The notes under the pieces: model-generated
The model's input: only the letters and a program-made list of their open reading frames with translations
What the model was told of the DNA's origin: nothing
The model's database searches: none
Shown here: piece by piece, positions 24,521-36,459 of the stretch
Position numbering within the stretch: the stretch's first letter is position 1
How the letters are laid out: the number at the start of each line of letters is the position of its first letter
Origin: Trogon surrucura
Lineage: Eukaryota; Chordata; Aves; Trogoniformes; Trogonidae
Length of the DNA: 64,000 nt
Assembly: GCA_020746105.1 (NCBI GenBank)
Contig: CM036619.1
Location: 54,296,635 to 54,360,634 of the forward strand
Reading direction: 5' to 3'
Made by a program: the position numbers and the translations under genes

Positions 24521-26655
24521 AACTGCTTAATGTGTGTCAGGATATCAGGTACTATCATGACAACCAGAACAGAAAAGCCTAATTAAAAGATTAAATAGGT
24601 TATACACAGAAACAACACCTTCTTTTCCTAGCTATAAAGAGGAGATTTTTTTTTTATGATTAAAAAAAAAATCAATACAGCAAGAGAGATTTGGGGATCT
24701 AAATAATATTTATTCAGACTGGCATATGAAAGTCCCCTCTTTCATAGATTTTTGGGTCAGGAGGATTACTAAAAACTTCAGGGCAAACTGTTGAAGGGAT
24801 TAAGAGAATTCATATAAGTTTAATCAGGATTTGCCTGAGTAATGTTTGATACATAAATAATTCAAGTTTGAAAAATATGCCACAAATTTGCATTTTGTTT
24901 CCCTGAAAGAAGACAACATAGCATTTGTGCCTCTTGTATCTTTCCTTGGTTTAGTATCCCTGTAGCTAGGAATAAGACCACAGGCTAATATTATGAATTC
25001 AGAAGAATGACCAAAACTAGTAATATTTCAAAGTAGGATTTTTCTCTTCCTTTTGCACAGAGGTCCAACTCCTCTGTGGAAGGCATTTCATTCTGTAAAG
25101 TTAAAAAAGAACACTGTATCACAGCTCTGTAAAAAGTAAAGCATAAAATTTATTCGAGATTTCCCCACAGAAAACAAATAGTTTTTCACTTCTCAAACAT
25201 ACGTCTGACAGGCTGTGTAGCAGCACAAACTATAACTAACTATAAAGATACAAATTATTCCACCATTCATTTTCAATTATTCTAACCAAGAAGGGTCTCT
25301 GACGAAATATCAACATTGTTATATTGTTATGAAGAACCAGAACTTAATGATATTTTACATATATAATTGGTAAATCTAATGGAGACAGAACAGCTATAAT
25401 ACAGGAAAGCAGTGATCTACTGATTCATTAAACTGCATTTGTCATTCTCAATTTGTTTTACCATTTTGATTTTACTTACAAATCAAGTACTTAATCTAAA
25501 CTGAAACCAGATAATTGAATTTACGCCAGGTATGTGTTTCCAGAAAGTAATCAATCTAACATCTTAGAAAGAGGAAGATAAGGGTTTTCTTTTAGTTCGT
25601 TATGATTAATTTGTTTAAATATGAGGAAACCACTGGGAAAATAAATACAAACAAAACAAAATAGCCATACAGAGCATATGAGAGCTATTTAATATAAGAA
25701 ACATTCAATTTAAAATTCAAGATGTAAAAAGTATTAGTATTATTGATTTTTCTCTTGTTCCCTGACAGCTAATCAAGTACTCAAAGAAGACATGCTACAA
25801 GCACACAATTTTTTAATAATATCACGTGCAGTAAAGATTAGTAATTGAAAATAAAAACCCCATCATTCTGTCAGAGGCCACAATAGTCAGGCAGTGCAGG
25901 ATGAATAATTTCTTGTAGTGGAAGAATATTGGGATACAGTAATTATTTTCGGTTTTCTCAGATACTCAGACTATTGATATCTCAAAAATTATTTCATTAC
26001 CCAAACAGTCTCAAGGTACTAATTTGTCCAACTCTAAACCAGATGCTCTGCCAAATAACTTCTAAAACTGTGCTGTGTTTATCTGGCTCTCTCATGCTTT
26101 CCCCACAGCACGTGCTTCTTTGCTTATTGATGCTCTAAGACACTAACTCTTCTCATGATACTTTAAGAAATCTGACTGGTGTCACTGAGTATGAAAGAGT
26201 CAAAGCCAAATCAGAAATCTTGCTGCAGGACAAAGTTCATCCTTGTCACAACTTTCCACTGAAAAAAGAATGATCCTGCAACAGTTCACTAGCATCGGCA
26301 TGGAGGTCCTGGTTTTATATCATAGATCACTTTTATTTTTGATGAATTACAATAGCTGCCTCTCCTACAAAGTTGTTAGATGCATCTCTCTTATACTGGA
26401 TTGCTCCGAATCTTAAATCCAAGAAGCTCTATAGTTACTAAAAGTCATATTTCAACACAGTGGTGTTATTCCCTTCTTGATGTCATACTGACTGCTGTTA
26501 GTCCTGCCAAGTATTATTTTCCTTTTGGACAGATCTCACATCACATATTAAAGAAAATATGTTTTGACCTAATCAGTTCAATTTGTAACTCTTGGGACAG
26601 TGAGGTTGCCTCATCTCCTTGCACATACTTTCTGCGTTACATTTTCAAATCATAT

Positions 26656-26739
26656 AGAAAGAAAGGGGAAAAGAGAGGAAAAAAAGGGAGGAAAAGAGAG
26701 ATGAGAGGGAGAGAGGGGGAGGAGGGGGAAAGAGAGAAT
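26656..26739 (+). repeat. 84-nt polypurine tract
   Basis: An almost pure A/G run with one T (26,702), ending in GGGAGAGAGGGGGAGGAGGG. Long mirror-like purine tracts can adopt triplex (H-DNA) forms. The three close G runs at the end make a four-stranded G structure only marginally possible. Confidence 0.9.
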
Positions 26740-28519
26740 GACATTTATTTCTTATTTTTCTAAATGCTTTAGGAAACTACATGTACATATATGCACAGAA
26801 TCACATTTATAATGTAATGTAAAGAAATGTGATATAATAATTACATTATTTAGTCTGTGCAAGCTTTTCTCAGACTCATTTGGCCAAATTAAGAAGTGAA
26901 CTTTCTTAATCATAAAGCAGCACAATTGAATTTTTGTTGTGTTCAAAATCTAATTTCAACAAGATGTATCCATCAGGAAGCAGTGCACCATCCAGACCAG
27001 AGTGCATTTTCATGCAGTGCTGTGAAGCTAAAAACACAACAACATCACAGGACAACATAACACTTCTCTGAGGCATGGGAGCAAATTAGAGTATATCATT
27101 TGAGTAGCTCCATTATAAAGCTATTGAAATTACCAAGGATATATATTAATTTTTGGCTAACATTACATTATTACTTTTTCACTTCCAGAAAACAAAAATC
27201 CCAAACTGCTAACATCTGCACTTTCATTTTCTCAACAACTAACATAAAACAATCAATTGCTTGGACTTTGGGCACCTTCAACTCAAGTACCTGTCTGGAA
27301 TATCTTGGAAAAGTAATATATTTTTAAATTGGCTTACATTTCCTTTTCTTTTTTTTTTTTTTTTAATCCAGCAATGGACATCACAGTAGCTACTTATAAG
27401 TTGCACAAAGAAAACATACAGCAGCTTTCATCAATAATTTGTCTGAAATACGTTATGTTTCATCTCCTTGTTGGACTTGATAGACCACATGGAAGATTTG
27501 CATGATAATGATGAGAAATGCAGCAATCTCAACAATATAATTTTTATTCTGATAATGATATATAGTTCACAAAGATGACAAATAGTTTTTATATACTGAT
27601 TGAGCCGCAATAAAGTAGCATTAAACCTTGTTGTCACACTGAACTCTTGGATAAACTGATTCCCAAAATATCTACGATATATCAACCACTACATAAGCAT
27701 TTACTTTTCTTTGTACTTTATATTAAACTCAGCTCACTTTTATACCAATTATAACTATTTATACCCTGAATTTTTAACACTGGGCTGACATAAGCCTGTT
27801 TTCTTATACAACAAAAAGTAAGTATAAAAAACTGTTGACTGGGACACGCAAGTTGTAATTTCGTTAAGTGTTTCATTAATGACAAGCACACTATTCATTT
27901 TCTACATTAATTGTTTCCATGTTGTTAATTTGTGAATTCTTGAACCCATAAAATGTCAATCTTCGAGGTTACTGGTCTATACTTAGTGATTATCAGGCAG
28001 AATTTGGATTTCCAGAGCCTCACAAAACTCAGGACAGAATCAGAATCTGATTCAAGGGATACAGTGATCTTCCTCACTCATGTCAACTTTACTTTGCTCT
28101 CTATCACATTCGTATTTCAGATGCGTATCTCCATAAAGCAGTACTAGGAAATTGGCTTGCAAATAGTACTTGTACTGATTACAGATCTGATTTACAGGAT
28201 GGGTGGCTTTCAGCCATGCAGACCCATGGCAGTAAAGCGTGAAAAAGAAAGAAAATAGATCATTTCTACTGTAAAGGCTGCAGTGTCCAGTGACAGAGAA
28301 ATTACTGCTTGCACTGATGCGTGACTGGATGCTTAAAATGGCTATGTACCTTTAATTCAATGTAACTCTCACAGACATAAAACTGAGCCAACCAGACTAA
28401 CTCATTTAAGACTAAAGTTTTCCTGCCGAGAAACAATGGTCTGAAGTGAATTCTATAAAGAATGAACAAGATTACAGAAAACCAAGAAATGCTTTAATTA
28501 ATTTATCCATCTAGTCATT
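26740..28519. other. Unique AT-rich sequence, no gene seen
   Basis: No repeat family or exon recognised. There is a 16-T run at 27,349-27,364. Short frames lack domains. Confidence 0.55.
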
Positions 28520-28571
28520 TTTCAGGACCTCCTCTGGTCAACACACTGAGGTCAGAGAGGAGGTCCTGAAA
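28520..28571. repeat. Perfect 16-bp inverted repeat (hairpin)
   Basis: TTTCAGGACCTCCTCT at 28,520-28,535 is exactly complementary to 28,556-28,571 across a 20-nt loop. A perfect 16-bp stem is rare by chance. No T-tract terminator, flanking target duplication or microRNA family was recognised. Confidence 0.9.
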
Positions 28572-28879
28572 TGTGACTGACCATTTCTGCTTTGGCAACC
28601 AAATCAGCTGCTGAAAGACTAATCGAAACAAAGCTGTTGCTCAGCTGCTCCACACCATCCATGAGCACAGGCCTGGCCTTTTAGTCTTTTCCCTACTAGC
28701 AGCAGAATGATGGAGGTGAAGTAGCATCCTCCTACGGCAACAGAAGTGAATCACACTCATCTTATTAAATAAATGGGGGGAGTAAGTAATTCAACAGCAA
28801 TCTCAAGTAACTCCTATTACGTTAGAACATTTTTTAGCTATTCTCACATACAAATAAAAAAACATACTGACTCTGTGAA
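28572..28879. other. Unique sequence, no feature seen
   Basis: About 300 bp between the hairpin and an ancient CR1. Nothing recognised. Confidence 0.5.
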
Positions 28880-29545
28880 CAAAAGAGGCCACTGGGACAA
28901 CACAGTCTAACCTGCTGTGTATCAGAGAACATCTCAGACTACATAGCACGTTCCATCAAGCCCCATTTGTGAATCGAAAGCATCGTACTTCTTTTAGCTT
29001 CGCTGCGTTTCTAGAGGAACCCAAGAGATCTTAGTGAATTTAATGAGTACATTTCAAGGATGTTTGAGCATCTAATTCCCTAAATTGCTTCAACAATTCT
29101 AGCCTTAATTCCAAATGAAATCTTTTAAGTTATAAGAATCCACAACACTGCTTGTTAAATCATTCCAATGTGTATTTACTTCTGCTTAAAAATACGCACT
29201 TTGCTTTCATTTCTAGCTTTAACTTCCATGTACTGGATCTTTTTTGTCATTGCTTGTGAGCCTCAGAAGTTCAGTATTTTGTTGTCTTCCACAGTGAAAA
29301 AAACGTTTTCTGACTCCCCCCAACCTTGAACACTGAACCAAACCAGACAATATTTTTAGTCTCATTTGAACCTGTCTTGTGTCTTCTCCCAAAGTCTCCC
29401 CAATTCTCAACAACTTTTTCAAACGTATGTACCTTAATGAAGCATGTCCTGGAGTAGCCATATTTGGAATAGAAAAGTGACCCTCTTGCATTTGTAAGCC
29501 CGAGTAGTGCATTAATCTGCCACCTGCAGAATACTGTACAGCTGC
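28880..29545 (-). mobile_element. Ancient CR1-type LINE relic (3' half)
   Basis: Diverged antisense copy of the CR1 type I associate with turtles and crocodilians. Landmarks in order: ACAGTCTAACCTGCTGTGTA (3' untranslated region), CATCAAGCC, AATCCACAACACTG then TTAAATCATTCCAATG, a stretch matching CTTCAACTTCCA-CATTGGATC, and CTCCCCAATTCTCAACAAC with CTTTTTCAAACGT (the helix between RT and C-terminus). Similarity is patchy, with insertions. A 109-codon minus frame (29219-29548) crosses the old ORF2 but mixes frames. The family predates birds, so the insertion is probably very old. Assignment is from memory. Confidence 0.6.
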
Positions 29546-31280
29546 CAATGTACCATACCCTATAAAACCAGTCCAGAATTTTGATTTATGGGATTACATC
29601 CCCATTTTGTACTCCTTTATTTTCGTACTGCTTAATTCTTAACCATAGTATTTGTCTGTATTTATATCAGTATCGGATGTACAGAATGATATATTACATA
29701 TAAACTCATCCAATATGTTTAAACTTGCCCTCCTCTGTCAATTCACCAATTTTTTGAACTATTTCCAGACTTTACTTTTGATGATTTTATATTTTCTTAC
29801 ACTCTTTGAAATTGTCTTGATTTCCAGAGTTTGCAAGATTTGAATTTTAGTTGTTGAAAACCAGCTCATAAAACTTAGGTGCACCGAAACATTTCTTCTG
29901 GCTTTTTAAACAAAAACAGTAAGGCAGGAAATTTCTAGCCTCCTGAAACTCTACCATTGTGCTCAGATAAACTCATGCTTTAAGAGCAAAGGCAATTCAA
30001 CGAGCTTCAATAATATACATAATATATTTTGTTCTTGAATGATACTTTATTAAACTATTTTTCTTGTGTTTATTCTTTGGTCCTGAGAACACAGTCACTG
30101 CATGCAACCATGGCTGTTGTCTCTCTTTAGCATTTAAGTCCTAAGTAACAGAATTCTTTACTCTATCCCTGCTGCGACCCACTACTATTCTCCCCCTTTC
30201 CCAAATCATTAGCCAGCTTTGGAACTGTGCCTGCAGCACACAGAAAGAAGCTAAAAGAGCTGGCAGTAAAGGGCAACAAAACAAAAGACAAGTAGACACT
30301 ATACAATAGAAATAAAACAGATTGCAGAAACAGATAAAAAATAATAACAATATGGCAGAGAGAATTTTGCGTAAAATAGAGCTTAAAGAAGAACATAATT
30401 TTGTAATACCCAATAAGTTGGAAGGGGTTATTAATGTACCTTGGCCAGATTTTCACTATTCAGGAAGGACAATTTTATTTTTCTATTTTGCACAGTGCAG
30501 GTTCTATCTTCCGTGATGATGAACTAAAAAGATTATCTGAATCAGATTTTTTATTATGTTATTCCTTTAGCAGTTATATTCCTATAAAAACATACAGACA
30601 GACCATAACAGGGCAGATGTGCTTCCTATACTCTTTCCAGTGTAAGGATACATGTGGAGCCCCTGATTTCATGAAGCCATAAGCAGGTGAGTGCCTATGT
30701 CTGCTTACGGTGTGCAATGCAAACCTAAGACAGACATCTCTCCCTGCATCAGCAGCCTAAACCCAGTGCCAGTTCCATAGATCAGTTTGTTTCTAAGATA
30801 GGTGAATTATTTCAGGGGTATGATTTTATAACATGGGAGTAAATAGGATTTTCCACTGTGCTCAATTTGAAATTCTTTACTGGAAGAGAATGATGGGAGT
30901 ACAAGAAGCACTCCCTCCCAGAGTTAATGATGTTATTACTTTTAAAGCTTCTTACAGGCATCCATTTCTAATAGTGTGCACTGGCTGGCTGAATTCAAAG
31001 GCCCACTGATCCCCTGACATAAACAATGGTGGTGGAAGCACAGAAAGGCTGAATAATTCGGGTATTTTATGAGCTAGAAATGACCTCTTCTGAGGCTTGA
31101 GAGACTTTACCTATCTCTAGGACTATGTCCCTTGGCCCCAGGGCTGCCACTATCTTCTACCACGCCTACTTATGAAGGCAATGGTAGGTGAGCTGAGAAG
31201 CAAGCAATGCTGCCTTGCAGTTCCTTGTTCCTCTCTTTTCCTGAGCCCATTCCTCTGAGTTTACCAAGCTGTTTACTTTT

Positions 31281-31348
31281 TTATTTAAATAAAATGAAAT
31301 AAAAAATAAATAATTATTTAAAATAAATAGTAATGATTTAAAAAATAA
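31281..31348. repeat. AT-rich low-complexity run
   Basis: An irregular mixture of AAAT and AATA units, nearly free of G and C. Low-complexity DNA with no unit periodicity good enough to call a microsatellite. Confidence 0.8.
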
Positions 31349-33552
31349 AAATCCTGGTTTGGTGCCTTGACACAGTTTATTAAAAAGCACAAATAGTCAC
31401 ATTTCCTTACTACTGTTTGATTAAATCCTGCAGGCGTAATGTAGTCATGTTTTAAAAAATAAATCAATCCAGTTGGCTTAGGAAGAAGGGCCACACTTTC
31501 TTCTAGAATTCAGCCAATAAATATCTAGTTGACATCAACTGTCAGAAGACAGGAGAACAAAGATATATTTCTGAAATAAAGTTTGATACATAAACTCCTA
31601 TAGCTCTAAGGAATCGTTATCTATTTCTGCTAGATGTGATGAAGTGAAATTTTGCTCACACTCTCCCAGAAAAAATGATGGCCCTAACTATATAAAATAT
31701 CAAACTTCCTCTTTATTTTCTTTTTTTTTTTTTCCCCAGTTATGTATTTAACTCATGTAAGCAAATTCATGGCAATTTTTCAATACTCAAAGATAAGCCT
31801 CTATAGTTTTTTGTTATTAATGATTATTTCCTTATACATGAGCAGAAATGAAACTTTGGATACAATATTTAATTCTGTATCTCAGCACCTCTCTATCTGC
31901 AGTTTTTGATATTCTCTCCATTTTCACTTACGCATGCACAGATCATGATTTTTCAGAGTTATGATATTATTAGTGTCACCACACTACTCAAATCTAAGGA
32001 GTGTCCAGAAGTCATTTCAGTATCCAGCTCATTCCAAAACATTATTGATATTCCCTGAACTTCCTATTTGCCACTGGATGCATAAATGAATTTGGCTCTA
32101 TCTCATCAGCTTTCTCTTATTGCCTAGATACTGTTGCTTAAAAGAGTTATCCTATCTCTCACTTTGATGTTTCATCCTCCTATAAGTAGAGGAGGAAGTA
32201 CAATATATATAAAAAATGTATTTTCATTTGAAATTTCCCGTTTTGTCTAATAAACAAAACGATTCACCTGTCTATCTCACCGTCAAGTTTCTTTTCTCTG
32301 ATTCATAAGCTTTGTATATCTAATCAGGAAATTACCATTCAAGCTATAATAAAAAGTCTTGTCTAAATTTTTCTTCAAAAAACCCCAAGCAAGCCATGAT
32401 GAGTATTCAATTAGCACCCAAAAGCTGTTTTTTCTTTATATTTAATTAAACTACCTTTGCCTCATCTAAGCTTTTGTACCTTCTCAGCACACTTTACCTG
32501 AGGCAATACTTCTAATTTTTCTCATTACAGCTGTTACCTTGACACCAGCATTACTAGCAAAATACCTTACACTTCCTCTTGTTCTGTATCAAAGATTAGC
32601 ATATCTTTTAACTGGTAATTTGTTCTCTACATCTTGTGTCCTTTTTCCCTAAGGAACAATATTTTAAAGAGCCCAAGACTGCTGCATAATTAGATCATAC
32701 AAAGCATCCTCTATCCTATCTCCCAATAAGACAGGAAGACCTTAAGATTTAACTTTCTTTCATACATGCTGCCTGTAGAAGATTAATTATACTCCCTTTG
32801 TTTGGTCTCATTAAAGTTCAATTTCTTCTGCGTCCCTAACATATTTCACATAGATTTTCCCTAGCTGACTTTTTTAAAGCCTAGTCCTCTTCTCCCTGCT
32901 GATAAATGTGTCTTGATTTAATGGTATATTTAAGCTCCATCTACATCTCCATTGAACAAAAATCACAATAACAGAGTAATATACATTGATGATATATTCC
33001 TTACGAAAATAAATGGACCACACACACCCTGTTCTTATAAATGTGTCACTAGTCAAAACACCTTCTTTAATGATGTTTTCTTCTCTATTCCTTTGCTAAG
33101 AGACTTCTTATGTAACTACTATCATATGTAACTAATTCATATATACGTATAAGCAATTATACAATATATTAATTTAAAATTATAATTAAATTGCCTGCTA
33201 CTGAACTGTAAATAGCTGGATATAGCATGGTTCTAAGAGTTACTTTGAATATAATTTCAAATCATAAGCAGTATGATATTTCTTTTTAAGATGGTGGCAA
33301 TTAAAAATACTCTCTCTGTTTCTAGTGTACGTATGTTTAAGTCATATGGTAATAAAGATACAGGATATGGAACTGTTGATCTTAATTTGTCTTGATACGA
33401 TTAGCTTTATGAAAACACCCAGAGTTCACTATTTGGCTGCTATTCAACTTGTGTTAAAGAGGCTAGACCTGTTAAGAGGTCTGCTTATCTTTGGTATGTC
33501 TACCAGGTCAGTAAGGTCCTGGGTTTTTTTGCAGCTGTTGGTGTAAGAGGGG

Positions 33553-33572
33553 AAAAAAAAAAAAAAAAAAAA
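33553..33572. repeat. 20-nt A run
   Basis: A homopolymer following AGAGGGG. No retroposon body was recognised upstream. Confidence 0.9.
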
Positions 33573-35340
33573 GACCTGTGGAAAAGAAGTTTTTCGCCAC
33601 CAGAACTTCTCCAGGCCATTTCAATGTTGCTTCCAAAGTGCTTCAATCACTTCCCCAAGCCATCTTCTGCACTTTGTTTTTGGCTCTGATCTTTCTCTTT
33701 CATTACAGTTCTCCAGGTCAAATCAATTCTTTCCTCTCATAGTCTCTACACTTGCTCCAGAGCTATGGCACATCTAGCCCTTTGGGGCTCCACTCAACGT
33801 TTAAGTTTCCATGCGATACTTTTATGTTCATGTTAGACTCATGAAAATCATGCACCACAGTGTCCAAAGGCACTTGATATTAACACTGTGTGCAGCCCAT
33901 GGGCCTAGGTAAGTACAAAGACAGATTATCACATATATCATTTTCTAAGGCAAAATAGCATGCTGTCAGGCTACCTTCACTTCCATTAAAGCAGTTCAGA
34001 ATTTGCAATCATTTGGCTTTCTGCCTTTTACAAGCAAATCTGGAGAAAAACGAATAAAAGTGATGCAGAAAGAGATCAAGGAGGATGATCAGAGAGTAAG
34101 AAGAAAGGACTCACCTCCTTTAGTCAGTTTTCCATTTTAGTTTGTTTCAATAGTTAAAGAGGGAAGAGATTTTTGCACACTCTTTAATTCAGATGTCAGT
34201 TCCAATATTTGATGCTTGACTGTTCTGAAACACAATCAAAGTGTAGCAGTTAGAACTACTAGCCTGAAACAAGATAAAATTACTAACATAGCAAGGAGCT
34301 GAGTATTTACAGCAATATTGAGAGCCTTTATATCAACAGTATGTGGCAAAATTTTCACATGGTACCACACTCTCCACCTTGCAAGACAAAAGCACAAAAA
34401 AAGAATACTTAGATTTTATAATACTGCAATTTTGGTGCCACCTCACATTTTACTTTCCGTGCACAACGTGCGAACACTATGTCGGTTCTTTTACAAAAAG
34501 ATACAAAGACAAATTAAATGTGATTGCCTCAGTAAACCTACTGACTCTCTGCAAGATCCTCTCTCCTCCAGTTTCATCCTTGTACAGCCTTTTCTCGTAC
34601 TATATAAGGACCATGGAACTCTACTGCCTCTGGCAAAGCAGAGGAGAATGGTGAGAAAACTGGACAAACCACCCAGCTGCATACTCAGTGCTTTCACCCC
34701 AGCATTCAATGGGTGGCAGACAAAATTGTAACAGTAAATCACTGCACATTTAAATATATGATTTTTTAAAATTCTATAAACTGAAAATACTTATTTCCAA
34801 GCCGTTTTCTTTCTCTGGTAAGGAAAATGATACATACGGTTTTCCCTTCTTAGTGCTCCAGTATTTCTTACTGAGACTAACAGAAATAAATGGCTTTCCT
34901 ATGTGCTCTATATTTGAACTCTGTGAGTCATCTCACTATTTCAAGTTTTGTTTCTCATCACTTAAAGGTCTAGCCTATTTTATCCTGTTTATTTTTTTTT
35001 CATGTGAACAATTCACAAGTACCAGTCAGAATAAGCACAAACATTTTTCTTGTAAATGCAGTTCATAGCTCCCATCAAACTTTTACTGAAAAGCGTATTA
35101 AAAAAGAGGGGAAAAAAACGTATGGCTAAGGGTGCTTTGATACTAGACTCAGTCTATACAGAAGTATGATCAGTGCAACTTGTTTGATGTCTTGAAACCT
35201 CCTAAGTTATTTTACTCTCTTGACGCTCATTCAAAGAAACACCTTCATACAGACCACAGCTAACTACTGGGCAATAGTTGTCAGAAAATGCAACTAAAAA
35301 TTTCCTGATCAAAAATAACCCACAAATATTACAAACTTAA

Positions 35341-35505
35341 GTTTATAAAGCCAGAAGAGACTAACCTGATCAGAGAGTCTGATGTCCCACTTCCCGTGGG
35401 CTAGAAAACTTTCTTAAATGAGCTCCTTTGGGAATGGAATTCACATCTTAATAAAGCATCAAGCTTTGGATTGAAGTTCTTGCAAATAACTGCTAAGAGG
35501 ACAGG
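35341..35505 (-). mobile_element. Ancient CR1-type LINE 3'-end relic
   Basis: Starts TTATAAAGCCAGAAGAGAC, then ATCAGAGAGTCTGATGTCCC and TAGAAAACTT, and later AGCATCAAGCTTTGGATTGA. This is the order of the 3' untranslated region in the same turtle/crocodile-type CR1 group as the 28.9-kb relic, in antisense. About 160 bp survive, with many substitutions. Assigned from memory of the family. Confidence 0.55.
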
Positions 35506-35715
35506 AACAGCCTCTAAACACAACACAAGTTTATTTCTGGGAATTCCTTAACCTCAAAAGCAGTCAAATTGATGAAGGCTGCAGCCTGCCTTTTGGTACT
35601 GTCTTTTTATTTATTATAAGACTTCTTTCCAAGATGAACTAAATTCTGACACTGGTTAAGAGTCTCTGAAATTAATGTTGGAATAGAAACACATTCCACT
35701 AATACACCAATAACA

Positions 35716-35899
35716 TCATAGAATCATAGAATGGCCTAGGCTGGAAGGGACCTTACGAGATCATCTAATCTAACCTCACTGTCATGGGCAGGGATGCCTC
35801 TCAACTAGATCAGGCAACACATGGGGACCAAACGGGGATTGAACCCCTGACCATGGTGTTATCAGCACCATGCTCTAATCGAGTGAGCTAACCAGCCCC
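35716..35899 (-). mobile_element. tRNA-Ile/CR1 SINE (TguSINE1-like)
   Basis: Read on the minus strand this is a tRNA-like head (35,897 down to 35,824) joined to the last 100 bp or so of a CR1. The head starts GGCTGGTTAGCTCA. It has a box A (TAGCTCACTCG), a D-loop, an anticodon-loop region with GAT at the Ile position (plus strand 35,861-35,863) in GTGCTGATAACACC, and a box B (GGTTCAATCC, one base off the ideal). The tail begins TGTTGCCTGATCTAGTTGAG and ends with ATTCTATGATTCTATGA, which is what CR1 reverse transcriptase recognises. RNA polymerase III would transcribe such an element, and CR1 enzymes would mobilise it. The pattern fits TguSINE1 of passerines as I know it. Confidence 0.88.
35824..35897 (-). 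other. tRNA-Ile-derived SINE head (not a functional tRNA)
   Basis: 74 nt, the same length as avian tRNA-Ile, with a recognisable D-arm, anticodon region and T-arm. The 3' end continues into CR1 without a polymerase III terminator. The acceptor pairing is imperfect (5' GGCTGG against 3' TTGGTCCC). It is therefore the promoter part of the SINE. Confidence 0.8.
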
Positions 35900-35955
35900 C
35901 TAGTGAGGGGAAGTACAGCTGCCTTGGAGGGCCTCCCTCACCCCTGAGGTATATA

Positions 35956-36459
35956 AACATCTTAAGTGTATTTCTTCTTAAGCCTAAAACTACCTGCCTG
36001 TACAGCTGATCTTTAAATCACTTTTCTTCCTGGGTTGTGCAGGTTTTCGTGTCAAAAGTGGAAGGAACCAGAAATTACTTTTAAAAAGTTTCAGAAATGC
36101 ATAGATTTTCAGTTGAGAGTATCTCTTTTGAGAGAGGCTTTAATTTGACTATAATATTGATTACATAATAAGCCTTTCAGATTTTCCTTGAGAGTATAAA
36201 TTTGACAGAGTATATTTAATTGTAACAAATAAAACGGATTGATTTTTCCATATAAGATCCCCTTAGGGAGTTTTCAAAGCTAAATCCCCAAAGGAGCAAA
36301 TTGGGTAGGTCTTTAAGCAGAGCCTTCAGTTGTAAAGACTGTTCTGAATCCATTGAAACTTTCTGTCTAAGGCATTTTCCCACGTCAAATCAGTTTTGTC
36401 TATGATGGTAATTGGTAGGTGTTCTCTCTGTCCTTATCACAACCCATGAGCCTTTCATT
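35956..36459. other. Unique AT-rich sequence, no feature seen
   Basis: About 500 bp between the SINE and a degraded repeat. Nothing recognised. Confidence 0.55.

Larger units (their letters stand above)
21265..26655. other. Unique sequence, no confirmed gene
   Basis: Contains a perfect 14-bp palindrome (22,210), a long A run (23,114-23,140), a 13-bp tandem duplication at 23,478-23,503, and a GC-richer stretch at 23.2-24.5 kb. In that stretch a minus-strand frame of about 90 codons (24,246-24,520) has fairly even residue use. I could not identify it. Confidence 0.45.
29546..35340. other. Unique AT-rich sequence, no gene seen
   Basis: Nearly 6 kb. It includes an AT-rich run (31,281-31,348), a pyrimidine tract ending TTTCCCCAG at 31,739 that looks like a splice acceptor but opens no long frame, and a 20-A run (33,553-33,572). 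The 137-codon plus frame at 34,318-34,731 overlaps 103- and 83-codon frames in the same DNA and has no domain, so it is taken as chance. Confidence 0.5.

Noticed and set aside
26686..26733. G-quadruplex
   Set aside because: Only three G runs are close together. The fourth is 16 nt away, so folding is doubtful.
26380..26763. 127-codon open frame with a lysine/arginine/glutamate-rich end
   Set aside because: The charged end is just the translated polypurine tract.
29219..29548. 109-codon minus frame taken as a gene
   Set aside because: It lies across an ancient CR1 C-terminal region and mixes frames.
31711..31739. Splice acceptor (pyrimidine tract plus CCCCAG)
   Set aside because: The downstream sequence meets stops within about 20 codons, and no partner donor or exon was seen. 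The same applies to 37,015-37,036.
34318..34731. 137-codon open frame on the plus strand
   Set aside because: No domain or start context, and it overlaps other frames on both strands in AT-rich DNA. Chance is the simplest explanation.
35824..35897. A tRNA-Ile gene
   Set aside because: The head runs directly into CR1 sequence, acceptor pairing is imperfect, and there is no polymerase III terminator. It is the SINE promoter.
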